From: Actinospica sp035493475
GTDB taxonomy: Bacteria; Actinomycetota; Actinomycetes; Streptomycetales; Catenulisporaceae
NCBI GenBank assembly: GCA_035493475.1
Contig: DATJIF010000183.1
Coordinates: 21,934 to 85,933 of the forward strand
Length of the DNA: 64,000 nt
Direction of reading: 5' to 3'
Shown: in pieces, positions 1 through 8,586 of the stretch
Layout of the letters: every line of letters begins with the position of its first letter
Numbering within the stretch: the first letter of the stretch is position 1
Notes under the pieces: model-generated
The model's database searches: none
Seen by the model: the letters and a program-made list of their open reading frames with translations, nothing else
Told to the model about the DNA's origin: nothing
Made by a program: the position numbers and the translations under genes

Positions 1-1644
1 ATCCTGCCGCTGTACAAGGCCTTCGAGCAGGATGCCGACCGAGGCATCGAGCATTTGATCGTGCGGCACGAGGAGGGCGCCACGCACATGGCCGACGGCT
101 GGGCACGCACCACGGGCAACGTGGGCGTGGCCATCGGCACCTCGGGCCCCGCCGGAACCAACATGATCACCGGCCTCTACACCGCGATGGCCGACTCCAT
201 CCCGATCATCTGCATCACCGGGCAGGCCGCCTCCAACAAGCTGCACCAGGAGGCGTTCCAGGCCGTCGACATCGTCGAGATCGCCCGCCCCGTCACGAAG
301 TGGGCCGTGCAGATCAAGGAAGCGGCGCAGGCTCCGTGGATCTTCCGCGAGGCCTTCCGCATCGCCCGCAGCGGACGCCCCGGCCCCGTGCTCATCGACC
401 TCCCGATCGACGTGCAGCGCCAGGAGATCGTGTGGGACCCGTCGATCGACGCCCCGCTCCCGTTGACGGCCGTCGAGCCGCAACTCCCCCGCGTCGAGCG
501 CGCCCTCGACCTGCTGCTCGCCGCCGAGCGCCCGCTGCTGCTGTCCGGCGGCGGCGTGATCATCGGTGAGGCGCACGAAGAGCTGGTCGAGCTCGCCGAG
601 TACCTGAACATCCCCGTGCAGGTCACGCTGATGGGCAAGGGTTCCATCGACGAATCCCACCCGCTCTACAGCGGCATGACCGGCATCCAGACCTCGCAGC
701 GCTACGGCAACGCGTCGTTCCTCGAGTCAGACCTCGTACTCGCCCTCGGCGCCCGCTTCGGCGACCGGCACACCGGCGACCTCGACACGTACCGCGGCTC
801 GCGCACGTTCATCCACGTGGACATCGAGCCGACGCAGCTGGGCAAGGTCTTCGAACCCGACCTCGGCATCGTCTCCGACACCAAGCTCTTCCTCAGAGCC
901 CTGTTGGACGCCGCGAAGCGCCGCGACGCCCGCCGCTCCCCCGGCGCCTGGACGTCCCGCGTCGCCGAGCTCCGCAGCACCCTGACCCGCCGGGACGACT
1001 TCGACGACGTGCCGATCAAGGCCCCGCGCGTGTACCGCGAGATCAACGCCGCGTTCGGCCCGGACACCTACTTCGTCACCGCGATCGGCCTCTACCAGAT
1101 CTGGGGCGGCCAGTTCCAGCGCGGCGGCCACCCGCGCCGCTACCAGGTGTGCGGCCAGGCCGGTCCGCTCGGCTGGGAGATCCCGGCGGCGATCGGCGTC
1201 AAGACCGCGCTGAAGAACACCGAGCCGGACGCCGAGGTCGTGGGCATCGTGGGCGACTACGGCTTCCAGTTCCTGGTCGAGGAGCTCGCCGTGGCCGCGC
1301 AGTACGACATCCCGTTCGTGCTGATCATGCTGAACAACGAGTACCTGGGCCTGATCCGGCAGGCGGAGATCGGCTACGAGATGAACTTCGAGGTCGACAT
1401 CCACTACGACGCCTACGGCTCCGACAACGTCAAGATCATGGAGGCGTACGGCTGCCAGGGCCGCCGCGTCTACGAACCCGGCGACATCGCCGAGGCGATC
1501 GCGTGGGCCCGCAAGGAGGCGGTGGCCAGCTCGCGGCCGGTGCTCGTCGAGATCATGATCGAGCGCGAGGCGAACACGGCCCACGGCATCCGGATCGACG
1601 CCGTCAAGGAGTTCGAGCCGCTGCCCGAGGTCGTCGGGGCCTGA
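1..1644 (+). CDS. gcl: Glyoxylate carboligase-like ThDP enzyme, 5' end cut off
   Basis: The reading frame is open from base 1 and ends at TGA 1642-1644; 547 residues are visible and about 30 N-terminal residues lie outside the window. It is a thiamine-diphosphate enzyme: N-terminal PYR domain with GTSGPAGTNMITGL, central domain, and C-terminal PP domain with the cofactor motif GDYGFQF...NNEYLGLIRQ. Family members condense two glyoxylates to tartronate semialdehyde and CO2. The following genes (glycerate kinase, allantoinase, allantoicase) fit that role, because ureide breakdown yields glyoxylate. One oddity: E. coli Gcl has Val51 in RHVEGA where other ThDP enzymes have the catalytic Glu. This protein has RHEEGA, so Glu (codon 70-72) is restored. 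It may be a divergent Gcl clade or another carboligase; ThDP carboligase is certain, exact substrate less so. Confidence 0.8.
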   Translation: MLPLYKAFEQDADRGIEHLIVRHEEGATHMADGWARTTGNVGVAIGTSGPAGTNMITGLYTAMADSIPIICITGQAASNKLHQEAFQAVDIVEIARPVTKWAVQIKEAAQAPWIFREAFRIARSGRPGPVLIDLPIDVQRQEIVWDPSIDAPLPLTAVEPQLPRVERALDLLLAAERPLLLSGGGVIIGEAHEELVELAEYLNIPVQVTLMGKGSIDESHPLYSGMTGIQTSQRYGNASFLESDLVLALGARFGDRHTGDLDTYRGSRTFIHVDIEPTQLGKVFEPDLGIVSDTKLFLRALLDAAKRRDARRSPGAWTSRVAELRSTLTRRDDFDDVPIKAPRVYREINAAFGPDTYFVTAIGLYQIWGGQFQRGGHPRRYQVCGQAGPLGWEIPAAIGVKTALKNTEPDAEVVGIVGDYGFQFLVEELAVAAQYDIPFVLIMLNNEYLGLIRQAEIGYEMNFEVDIHYDAYGSDNVKIMEAYGCQGRRVYEPGDIAEAIAWARKEAVASSRPVLVEIMIEREANTAHGIRIDAVKEFEPLPEVVGA

Positions 1645-1645
1645 C

Positions 1646-2833
1646 ATGTCTGCCATGCATGCCATCCGTGCCATGCAGTCGTCCGCGGGCCTGGTGATCC
1701 TGGCCCCGGACAAGTTCAAGGGCTCGCTCACCGCGGCCGAGGCGGCGGGCAGGCTCGCCGCCGGGCTGCGGCGGGCCGTCCCCGGAATCGCCGTGGCCAC
1801 GGTGCCGGTAGCCGACGGCGGCGAGGGCACCGTGGACGCGGTCGTCGCCGCGGCAGGCTTCCGCCGAATCCGCGCCCTGGTCACCGGACCGACGGGCCGC
1901 CCGGTCACCGCCAGTTTCGCCGTACGCGGCGAGACCGCGGTGATCGAGTCGGCCCAAGCCTGCGGCCTCTGGCGCCTCCCCGACGGCAAGCCCGCCCCGC
2001 TCACCGCAACCTCCTTCGGCGTAGGCGAGCTCATCGCCGCCGCCCTGGACGCAGGCTGCACGCGCATCGTCCTAGGTCTGGGCGGCAGCGCCTGCACCGA
2101 CGGCGGCGCCGGCTTGGTCCAAGCCTTAGGAGCCCGCCTCACTGATGTAGATGGCACTGATGTAGATGGCACCGGCGGCGCCGCCCTGGCCACCATCTCC
2201 ACCCTCGACCTCACCGACCTGACCATCCGCCTCAAGGGAATCGACGTCACCGTAGCCTGCGACGTCGACAACCCTCTGCTAGGTGCGAACGGGGCCGCAG
2301 CCGTCTACGGCCCCCAGAAGGGCGCATCCCCCGCAGACGTCGACCTCCTGGACACCGCGCTAGCCGCCTGGTCCGCCGCCGTAGCGCACGCCATCGACAC
2401 CGACGAGTACGCCACGTACCCCGGTGCGGGCGCGGCAGGCGGCATGGGCTTCGCAGCTCTAGCCCTGCTCAACGCCCGCCTACGTCCCGGCATCGACCTG
2501 ATGCTGGAGCTCGCAGGCTTCGCAGACCGCGCCGCCGGAAGCCGCCTCGTCATCACCGGCGAAGGCTCCCTCGACGCCCAGAGCCTGCGCGGCAAAGCCC
2601 CCGCAGGCGTAGCGAGCGCAGCCCGTGCACTCGACGTCCCGGTAGTCGCCGTATCAGGCATCTGTGACCTCTCCCCCGACCAGCTCCACGACGCCGGATT
2701 CACCGCCGCGTACCAACTGACAGACATCGAAGACGACGTGGACCGCTGCATAGCCCACGCCGGCCGCCTGCTGGAACTGCTCGCCGAACGCATCGGCCGA
2801 GCGCACCTCATGACGAACGGAGCGCGACCATGA
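1646..2833 (+). CDS. glxK: Glycerate kinase (class II, GlxK/GarK family)
   Basis: Phosphorylates glycerate, the product of tartronate semialdehyde reduction, to 2-phosphoglycerate. Recognised by the family start APDKFKGSLTAAEAA, the PVADGGEGT motif near residue 53, the GLGGSACTDGGAG loop and C-terminal ITGEGSLDAQ. At 395 aa it is slightly longer than usual because of an extra N-terminus: three in-frame ATGs lie within the first 11 codons (1646, 1655, 1673), so the start is uncertain. It begins one base after the carboligase stop and ends in an ATGA overlap with allantoinase, so the genes are translationally coupled. Two oddities: a rare TTA leucine codon at 2126-2128, and a 15-bp unit duplicated in tandem around 2142-2171 that gives the repeated peptide TDVDG TDVDG. 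Confidence 0.9.
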   Translation: MSAMHAIRAMQSSAGLVILAPDKFKGSLTAAEAAGRLAAGLRRAVPGIAVATVPVADGGEGTVDAVVAAAGFRRIRALVTGPTGRPVTASFAVRGETAVIESAQACGLWRLPDGKPAPLTATSFGVGELIAAALDAGCTRIVLGLGGSACTDGGAGLVQALGARLTDVDGTDVDGTGGAALATISTLDLTDLTIRLKGIDVTVACDVDNPLLGANGAAAVYGPQKGASPADVDLLDTALAAWSAAVAHAIDTDEYATYPGAGAAGGMGFAALALLNARLRPGIDLMLELAGFADRAAGSRLVITGEGSLDAQSLRGKAPAGVASAARALDVPVVAVSGICDLSPDQLHDAGFTAAYQLTDIEDDVDRCIAHAGRLLELLAERIGRAHLMTNGARP

Positions 2834-4188
2834 CCGTAGACCTGGTACTACGCTCCCGCCGCACGGTGCTCCCCGACGGCGAGCGGGCAGCCGCCGTGGC
2901 CATCCGCAACGGCGTCATCCAAGCGATCACCCCCTACGACGCGCCCCTCCCCGCTACTCAGCAGCATGATCTCGGCGAAGACCTGGCCCTGCTCCCCGGC
3001 CTCGTCGACACCCACGTCCACGTCAACGAGCCCGGCCGCACCGAGTGGGAGGGCTTCGCGTCCGCCACCCGCGCGGCCGCACTCGGCGGCGTGACCACGC
3101 TGATCGACATGCCGCTCAACTCGCTCCCGCCCACGCTCGATCCCGACGCGCTCGAGATCAAACGCAAGACCGCGCGGGACCAGTGCTACGTGGACGTCGG
3201 CTTCTGGGGCGGCGCCGTCCCCGGCAACGCGCACCAACTCGCCCCGCTCGACGGCCGAGGCGTGTTCGGCTTCAAGTGCTTCCTGGCCGACTCCGGCGTC
3301 CCCGAATTCCCACCCGTAACCCGCTCCCAAATGCACGAAGCCCTCCGCATCACCACCGATCTAGACAGCCTCCTGATAGTCCACGCCGAAGACGCCGAAA
3401 CCCTCGACCACGCCCCCCACGTCGCCGGACGCAGCTACGCCGACTTCCTCGCCTCCCGCCCGCCGGAGGCCGAGACCGCCGCCATCGCCGCCGTCATCGA
3501 GGCCGCACGACGTACCGGCGGACGCGCGCACATCCTGCACCTAGCCTCGTCCGCCGCGCTGCCGCTGATCGCGCGGGCCAAGGCCGAGGGCGTACGCATC
3601 ACAGCCGAGACGTGCCCGCACTACCTGACGTTCAACGCGGAGGCCATCCGCGACGGCGCCACCGACCACAAATGCTGCCCGCCGATCCGTAGCGCCGAGG
3701 ACCGCGAACGACTCTGGGCCGCGCTCGGTGAAGGCCTCATCGACTGCATCGTCTCGGACCACTCGCCGTGCACACCCGACCTGAAGCGCCAAGACACCGG
3801 CGACTTCGCAGCGGCCTGGGGCGGAATCGCGTCGCTGCAACTCGGCCTCTGCGCCATCTGGACCGAGGCCGCCGAACGCGGCTTCACCCTGCACGACGTG
3901 ACCACCTGGATGGCACACCGCACGTCAGACCTCGTAGACCTGCGTACGAAAGGCCGCATCGCTGTGGGCTGCGACGCCGACTTCGTGGTCTTCGATCCTG
4001 ACGCACGCACCACCATCGACGCCGCGCATCTAGCCCACAAGAACCCCGTCACTCCCTACGACGGCCTGGTCCTGCGCGGCGCTGTCAAGACCACGTACCT
4101 AGCGGGCACCCCGATCAACCTAGACGCCCCCGCCGCCGGCCGGCTTCTCACGAAGAATCGGCACGTCACGAAGGAGACGCAGCAATGA
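2830..4188 (+). CDS. allB: Allantoinase
   Basis: Cyclic amidohydrolase that opens allantoin to allantoate. The 452-aa protein carries the binuclear metal site of the family: His62 and His64 in DTHVHVNEPGR, the lysine expected to be carbamylated (Lys149 in GFKCFLADSG), His185 in IVHAED, His237 in ILHLAS and Asp310 in SDHSPC. Its length matches the family. The start codon overlaps the glycerate kinase stop (ATGA) and its own stop overlaps the allantoicase start in the same way, giving a tight operon for ureide degradation. Cytoplasmic; no signal peptide. Dihydropyrimidinase-like enzymes are the main alternative, but the allantoicase neighbour supports allantoinase. Confidence 0.93.
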   Translation: MTVDLVLRSRRTVLPDGERAAAVAIRNGVIQAITPYDAPLPATQQHDLGEDLALLPGLVDTHVHVNEPGRTEWEGFASATRAAALGGVTTLIDMPLNSLPPTLDPDALEIKRKTARDQCYVDVGFWGGAVPGNAHQLAPLDGRGVFGFKCFLADSGVPEFPPVTRSQMHEALRITTDLDSLLIVHAEDAETLDHAPHVAGRSYADFLASRPPEAETAAIAAVIEAARRTGGRAHILHLASSAALPLIARAKAEGVRITAETCPHYLTFNAEAIRDGATDHKCCPPIRSAEDRERLWAALGEGLIDCIVSDHSPCTPDLKRQDTGDFAAAWGGIASLQLGLCAIWTEAAERGFTLHDVTTWMAHRTSDLVDLRTKGRIAVGCDADFVVFDPDARTTIDAAHLAHKNPVTPYDGLVLRGAVKTTYLAGTPINLDAPAAGRLLTKNRHVTKETQQ

Positions 4189-5246
4189 CCGCAAACATTG
4201 CCGCCGCATCAGCCCTCGTCCTCGCTGACCTCGACCTCGCCTCACGTGCCCTGGGCGGCGCCGTGGTCTGGGCGAACGACGAGTTCTTCGGCATGAAGGA
4301 GAACCTGGTCACCCCCGCGCCGCCCACCTTCAGCCCGCACACCTTCGATCTCAAGGGCCAGGTCGTCGACGGCTGGGAGACGAGACGCCGCCGCCCCGGC
4401 ACCGTGGAGACCGAGGCCACGTGCGCCACGTACGACTCGGCGATCATCCGCCTCGGCGCCCCCGGCCTCATCCGCAGCGTCACCGTCGACACGTCCTTCT
4501 TCGTCGGCAACTACCCGCCCGCCTGCTCCATCGAGGCCGCCGACGTGCGCGGATACCCCAGTCCTCACGATCTCCTGGAGGCCGACTGGACCACGATCGT
4601 CCCCGAGAGCAAGCTGACCGGCGACACCCGGAACGTCTTCGAGCTCATAGACAGCACACTGCGACGCATCCGCTTCACCCACGTGCGCCTCAACAACATC
4701 CCCGACGGCGGCATCGCCCGCCTCCGCGTCCACGGTGAGGTGCTCCCCGACCCCGAGTTCACCGTAGGCGTCCAATGCGACCTGGCCGCCGCCCGCAACG
4801 GCGCCCGCGTCACCGCCAGCAGCGACGCCTTCTTCTCCCCCGCCACCGCCGCCCTGATGCCCGGCGAATCCCGCGTCATGGGCGACGGCTGGGAAACCGC
4901 CCGCCGCCGCGACTCCGCCAACGACTGGATCGAAGTCCAACTCATCGGCGAGGCCACGCCCGTCATCATCGAGATCGACACCGCCAACTACAAGGGCAAC
5001 GCCCCCGCCCGCATCCGCCTCCGCTCCCGCGTCGCCGAAGGTGACTGGATCGACCTGATCCCCGAAACCCCCGTCCAACCCGACACCCTCCACCGCTTCC
5101 GCCTAAAGGCCGCCCACCCCGCCACCCACCTGCGCCTAGACACCTACCCCGACGGCGGCATAGCCCGCCTCCGCGTCCACGGCCACCTAACCCCCCAAGG
5201 CGCCGCCACCGTCCACACCCGCTGGACCGCCGCCAACCGACCCTGA
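4185..5246 (+). CDS. alc: Allantoicase
   Basis: Hydrolyses allantoate to ureidoglycolate and urea. The 353-aa protein consists of two allantoicase repeats, each with the signature DGWETRRRRPG (around residue 66) or DGWETARRRDS (around residue 234) and each ending in PDGGIARLRVHG (about residues 172 and 328). Full length for the family. It overlaps the allantoinase stop by ATGA and is the last gene of the ureide operon; a copy of the dispersed repeat follows directly. Ureidoglycolate lyase or ureidoglycolate hydrolase, needed to link to glyoxylate, is not in the window. Confidence 0.93.
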   Translation: MTANIAAASALVLADLDLASRALGGAVVWANDEFFGMKENLVTPAPPTFSPHTFDLKGQVVDGWETRRRRPGTVETEATCATYDSAIIRLGAPGLIRSVTVDTSFFVGNYPPACSIEAADVRGYPSPHDLLEADWTTIVPESKLTGDTRNVFELIDSTLRRIRFTHVRLNNIPDGGIARLRVHGEVLPDPEFTVGVQCDLAAARNGARVTASSDAFFSPATAALMPGESRVMGDGWETARRRDSANDWIEVQLIGEATPVIIEIDTANYKGNAPARIRLRSRVAEGDWIDLIPETPVQPDTLHRFRLKAAHPATHLRLDTYPDGGIARLRVHGHLTPQGAATVHTRWTAANRP

Positions 5247-5257
5247 CCCGGCTCGTC

Positions 5258-5465
5258 GCCCTACCTACGTCACCGGCACTGCGCTCGTTCCTCGCTCCGT
5301 GCCGCCGACTACGTCCGGGGCGATTACTTACCCCGCCCACCCGCCCTACTCAAGCCGCCCTACAGTCGCTCCGCTCCTTCGGGAGCCTACGGCCCGCTAC
5401 CTTCACTCCCTCGTCGCTGACGCTCCTCAGTCGCTACGTCCGCGGACCTACGGCGCTGCGCACGG
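5258..5465 (+). repeat. Dispersed repeat, copy A (plus orientation)
   Basis: Non-coding repeat of about 205 bp, also found at 6645-6780 (minus, truncated), 27921-28072 (minus), 47937-48160 (plus) and 49056-49278 (minus). It begins with CCCTACCTACGTC, followed by a hairpin (CGGCAC 5274-5279 pairs with GTGCCG 5299-5304 around a 19-nt loop), CTACGTCCGGGG, CCCCGCCCACCCGCCCTACT, a GCTCC-TTCG-GGAGC hairpin and CGCTACGTCCGCGG. It lies between convergent genes and runs into the last codons of the iminopeptidase gene. Confidence 0.85.
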
Positions 5466-6471
5466 CGTCCGCGCATCTGACGGCGTCGGCGAGGCGGTGG
5501 CGGGCGGCGTGGAGTACGTCGCGCATGGTGGCGCTGCCGGTGTGGCCGGAGTCGTCGACGATGATCAGTTCTGCGCCGGGCCAGGCACGGGCGAGTTCCC
5601 ATGCGGTGATGGCGGGCAGGCTGATGTCATTGCGGCCGTGGACGAGGATGGCGGGGATCTCGGCGAGGCGATGCGCATTGCGGAGCAGGGTGCCGTCGTC
5701 GAGGAAGGCGCCGTGGGCGAAGTAGTGGGCACAGATTCGCACGAAGGCGGTCTTGGCGTCGTCCGGCCGGTTGCTGAACAAGTCCGGGGTTCCGTTGACC
5801 TCGCCCGACAGCAGCACGTCTTCCCATGCCTGCCAAGCGTTGGTGGCGCGCGCTCGAATCGCGGGGTCCTGATTCTCCGTCATCGCGACGTAGCCTGCTA
5901 GCAGGTGCCCGATCGGCGGCTCGGTGTCCAGCGGCGAGTCGAAGTCCGCGCCCGACGAGGCGGAGGCAGCGGCATCGCGGAATCGTTCCCACGCTTCGGG
6001 GAAGAATCTGCCCGCGCCGCGGTAGAGCCACTCCAGTTCGCTCTGACGCGCCGTCATGATGGACACGAGCAGCGCCGCGCTGACCCGGTCCGGATGCGCC
6101 TCGGCGTAGGCGAGCGCGAGCGCCGAGCCCCACGAGCCGCCGAACAGCATCCACTTCTCGATGCCGAGGTGCTCGCGCAGCTGCTCCATGTCGCGGATCA
6201 GGAGCTGCGTCGTGTTGCGGCTCATGTCGGCGGCCGGGTCGCTGGCGTGCGGAAGGCTGCGTCCGCAGTTGCGCTGGTCGAACAGGACGACGCGGTGGCG
6301 CTGAAGATCGAACGGTCGGCGCATGCGGGTCGTGCAGCCGTAGCCGGGACCGCCGTGCACGATCACCACGGGGATGCCGTCGGGATTTCCCACAGTCTCC
6401 CAGTAGACGCGGTTGCCGTCACCGGTGTCGAGTAGGCCGGTCGCGTAGGGCTCGGGCGACGCCTGGTTCAT
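5434..6471 (-). CDS. pip: Proline iminopeptidase (alpha/beta hydrolase, S33)
   Basis: Releases N-terminal proline from peptides. The 345-aa protein has the oxyanion-hole motif HGGPG (about residue 39), the family motif DQRNCGRS, the nucleophile serine in GGSWGS (about residue 111), and a likely acid in HGRNDIS and base in DSGHTGS near the C-terminus. Standard length for the family. The start ATG at 6471 has purine-rich sequence (AGGAGG) a few bases upstream. The final residues (about 11 codons) are encoded inside dispersed repeat copy A, so the C-terminus may have been altered by insertion of the repeat. It stands alone between two inverted repeat copies. Cytoplasmic; no signal peptide. Confidence 0.9.
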   Translation of the reverse strand: MNQASPEPYATGLLDTGDGNRVYWETVGNPDGIPVVIVHGGPGYGCTTRMRRPFDLQRHRVVLFDQRNCGRSLPHASDPAADMSRNTTQLLIRDMEQLREHLGIEKWMLFGGSWGSALALAYAEAHPDRVSAALLVSIMTARQSELEWLYRGAGRFFPEAWERFRDAAASASSGADFDSPLDTEPPIGHLLAGYVAMTENQDPAIRARATNAWQAWEDVLLSGEVNGTPDLFSNRPDDAKTAFVRICAHYFAHGAFLDDGTLLRNAHRLAEIPAILVHGRNDISLPAITAWELARAWPGAELIIVDDSGHTGSATMRDVLHAARHRLADAVRCADAVRSAVGPRT

Positions 6472-6644
6472 GAAAGCCTCCTCGTGACTGCCTGATCAAA
6501 GCCTACGCAGATTCGGCCAAGGCGAGGGCAAGATCCGCCGCATGGTCCAACGATAAATGCGTCGCAAGTCGGTGCACGCTCTCGGGATACTTCCCGGCTG
6601 TTCGGCCGTAGGACGCCGACGTTCGGTGGGTGAAGCGGCGGCCA

Positions 6645-6780
6645 TGCGCTGCGCCGTAGGTCCGCGGACGTAGCGAGTGAGGAGCGTCAGCGACGAAGGA
6701 GTGAAGGTAGCGGGCCGGAGGCTCCCGAAGGAGCGGAGCGACTGTAGGGCCGCTTGAGTAGGGCGGGTGGGCGGGGGGCG
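6645..6780 (-). repeat. Dispersed repeat, copy B (minus orientation, truncated)
   Basis: Read on the minus strand this matches the second half of copy A closely: CCCGCCCACCCGCCCTACTC, the GCTCC/GGAGC hairpin, CCCGCTACCTTCACTCC and CGCTACGTCCGCGGACC. The first module with the covarying hairpin is missing. With copy A it forms inverted flanks around the iminopeptidase gene. The rest of the 327-bp gap (6472-6644) shows no convincing gene; a short frame there is probably chance. Confidence 0.8.
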
Positions 6781-6798
6781 ACCACCCAACCGCGGCCC

Positions 6799-7716
6799 TC
6801 AACCCTCCCCGTGGATCACGTCCATCGCGTGCTCTCGGGCCGGGGCGCTGAGGGCGTGGTTGAGGTCGTCGAAGAGGACGCGCGCGGACTCGCCGCTCCA
6901 GCCTGGAGGGAGTAGGCGGAGGGGGAGGCCGGGGTCGCGGTAGGGGAGGCGGCGCCATTGGGTGAGCATGGGGATGTAGGTGCGGTACGCCTCTAGGGGG
7001 GCTAAGCCGTGGGTAGCTACGCGATCCAGTACGGGGCGGTATTGACGGAGGAAGTCGGCGTAGAGGCCGGTGAGTTCGTCGAGGTCCCACCAGGCGCGGA
7101 CCTTGGTACGCAGTTCGCCGAATGCCACGTGGTGGCCGGTGAATATCTCGACGTAGCCGGACAGGGCGCGGCGTTCGAGGGTGCGGCGGGTCTCGGCGGC
7201 GAGGGTGGCGGGGGCGATCCAGATGCCGGGGGCGGCGGTGCCGAAGCCTAGGCGGGTGAGGGTGGCGCGCAGTTCGTGGCGCTTGTCGCGTTCGGATTCG
7301 GGCACGGAGAAGACGACCAGCAGCCAGCCGTCGTCGAGTTCGGCGCGGGCGTGTTCGAAGATGCGGGTATCGCCCTCGGCCAGCAGTTCGAGGGTCGCCG
7401 GGTCGAGCGCGTAGCCCGCGGCCTTGCCGTGCCGCTCGGGGGTCAGCACGCCGCGGCGCTTGAGGCGGGAGACGGCGGAGCGGACGGCGCGGTCGTCGAG
7501 TCCGAGGTCTGACATGAGGCGGATGAGCGCGGCGACGGACAGCCAGTTGTCCTCGCTGCGGGCGTAGAGGGCGAAGAGGGTGAGGATGAGGGGGCCGAGG
7601 CGGGTGTCACGGGCGGCGGGGTTCGTGCCCGCCGCGTCAGACTCGTCAGCCTCGTCCGTCGCGGCCGCCGCGTCCACCGGCTCGGCCGGGCCGGTCGGCT
7701 CCGTCTCCGTCATCAT
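6799..7716 (-). CDS. PaaX-family transcriptional regulator
   Basis: A 305-aa regulator of the PaaX type, whose E. coli member represses phenylacetate genes and responds to phenylacetyl-CoA. Visible are an acidic, Ala/Thr-rich N-terminus (residues 1-40), a winged-helix region (LTLFALYARSEDNWLSVAAL...VRSAVSRLKRRGVL) and the PaaX core with DGWLLVVFSVPESERDKRHELR and LRTKVRAWWDLDEL. The start ATG at 7716 overlaps the upstream hydrolase stop (ATGATGA). An open frame continues further 5' but is only a shadow of the hydrolase gene. Its place in the acyl-CoA aromatic cluster suggests it senses a CoA thioester made by the neighbouring ligase; that is inference. Confidence 0.88.
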   Translation of the reverse strand: MMTETEPTGPAEPVDAAAATDEADESDAAGTNPAARDTRLGPLILTLFALYARSEDNWLSVAALIRLMSDLGLDDRAVRSAVSRLKRRGVLTPERHGKAAGYALDPATLELLAEGDTRIFEHARAELDDGWLLVVFSVPESERDKRHELRATLTRLGFGTAAPGIWIAPATLAAETRRTLERRALSGYVEIFTGHHVAFGELRTKVRAWWDLDELTGLYADFLRQYRPVLDRVATHGLAPLEAYRTYIPMLTQWRRLPYRDPGLPLRLLPPGWSGESARVLFDDLNHALSAPAREHAMDVIHGEG

Positions 7717-8567
7717 GGGTGAACCATAACGGTGCCCTCTTCGACGACGCGATTGCGCAGTTCGCCGATGCCCGCGATCCGGGTCACGACCTCTCCGCCG
7801 GCCTCGAGGTAGCGCGGGGGCTTGCGCGCGTGGCCGACGCCGCCGGGGGTGCCGGTGGCGATCACGTCGCCGGGGTTGAGCCGGACGATCGTCGAGACGT
7901 ACTCGACCAGCGTCACGGGGTCGAATACGAGGTCTGCGGTCGAGTCGTGCTGCATCGTGTCGCCGTCGAGTTCGAGGGTCACGTCGAGGACGGGGCGCAC
8001 GCCGCCGGGCAGTTCGTCGGGCGTGACGAGGTAGGGGCCGATCGGGGTGGACGAGTCCCACGCCTTGCCCTGGAGCCACTGCTGCGAGCGGTACTGCCAG
8101 TCGCGGCAGGTGACGTCGTTGAGCACGGTGAAGCCCGCGATCGCCGACTCGGCTTCCGTGCGGGTGGCGCGGCGGACGGGCGTGCCGATGACGAGGGCCA
8201 GTTCGGCTTCCCAGTCGAAGGCCACGGTCTCGGGCGGGCGGACGATCGGGTCGATGGCACCGATGAGGCTGTCGGCGAACTTCGCGAAGAGGGTGGGGTG
8301 TTCGGGCAGTTCGCGGCCCATTTCGAGGATGTGGTTGCGGTAGTTCAGGCCTACGCAGACGATCTTCGAGGGCTGAGGGACTACGGGGGCGAAGTCGGCT
8401 TCGGCGGCGGGGGCCACGGGGATCGATGCCGAGTCCGCGCGGCGGCGCCAGTCGGGGTCGGCGAGGAAGGCGGCCAGGTCGGGGGCGCCGAGGTCGAGCA
8501 GCGTGTCGCCGGAGAGGCGGACGGCGCGGGTGTGGGCCGGCCCGGTCCGGACCGTGGCTAGCTTCAT
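7713..8567 (-). CDS. Fumarylacetoacetate hydrolase-family protein
   Basis: A 284-aa member of the FAH superfamily (hydrolases, decarboxylases and isomerases of beta-diketone or 2-oxo intermediates). Family motifs: VCVGLNYRNHILEMG, the metal-binding FDWEAELALVIG, GFTVLNDVTCRDWQ and GDVIATGTPGGVG. ATG 8567 is preferred, with GGAG four to five bases upstream and 20 bp after the RidA stop; an upstream TTG in the same frame overlaps RidA. Likely in one operon with RidA and PaaX. It may act on a ring-opened product of the adjacent pathway, but the substrate cannot be told from sequence. Confidence 0.88.
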   Translation of the reverse strand: MKLATVRTGPAHTRAVRLSGDTLLDLGAPDLAAFLADPDWRRRADSASIPVAPAAEADFAPVVPQPSKIVCVGLNYRNHILEMGRELPEHPTLFAKFADSLIGAIDPIVRPPETVAFDWEAELALVIGTPVRRATRTEAESAIAGFTVLNDVTCRDWQYRSQQWLQGKAWDSSTPIGPYLVTPDELPGGVRPVLDVTLELDGDTMQHDSTADLVFDPVTLVEYVSTIVRLNPGDVIATGTPGGVGHARKPPRYLEAGGEVVTRIAGIGELRNRVVEEGTVMVHP

Positions 8568-8586
8568 GATGCTCCGATGACTCCCG

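Noticed and set aside
6503..7090. Open frame across the gap between iminopeptidase and PaaX genes
   Set aside because: It runs through dispersed repeat copy B and shadows the PaaX 3' end; the short non-repeat tail shows no recognisable domain.
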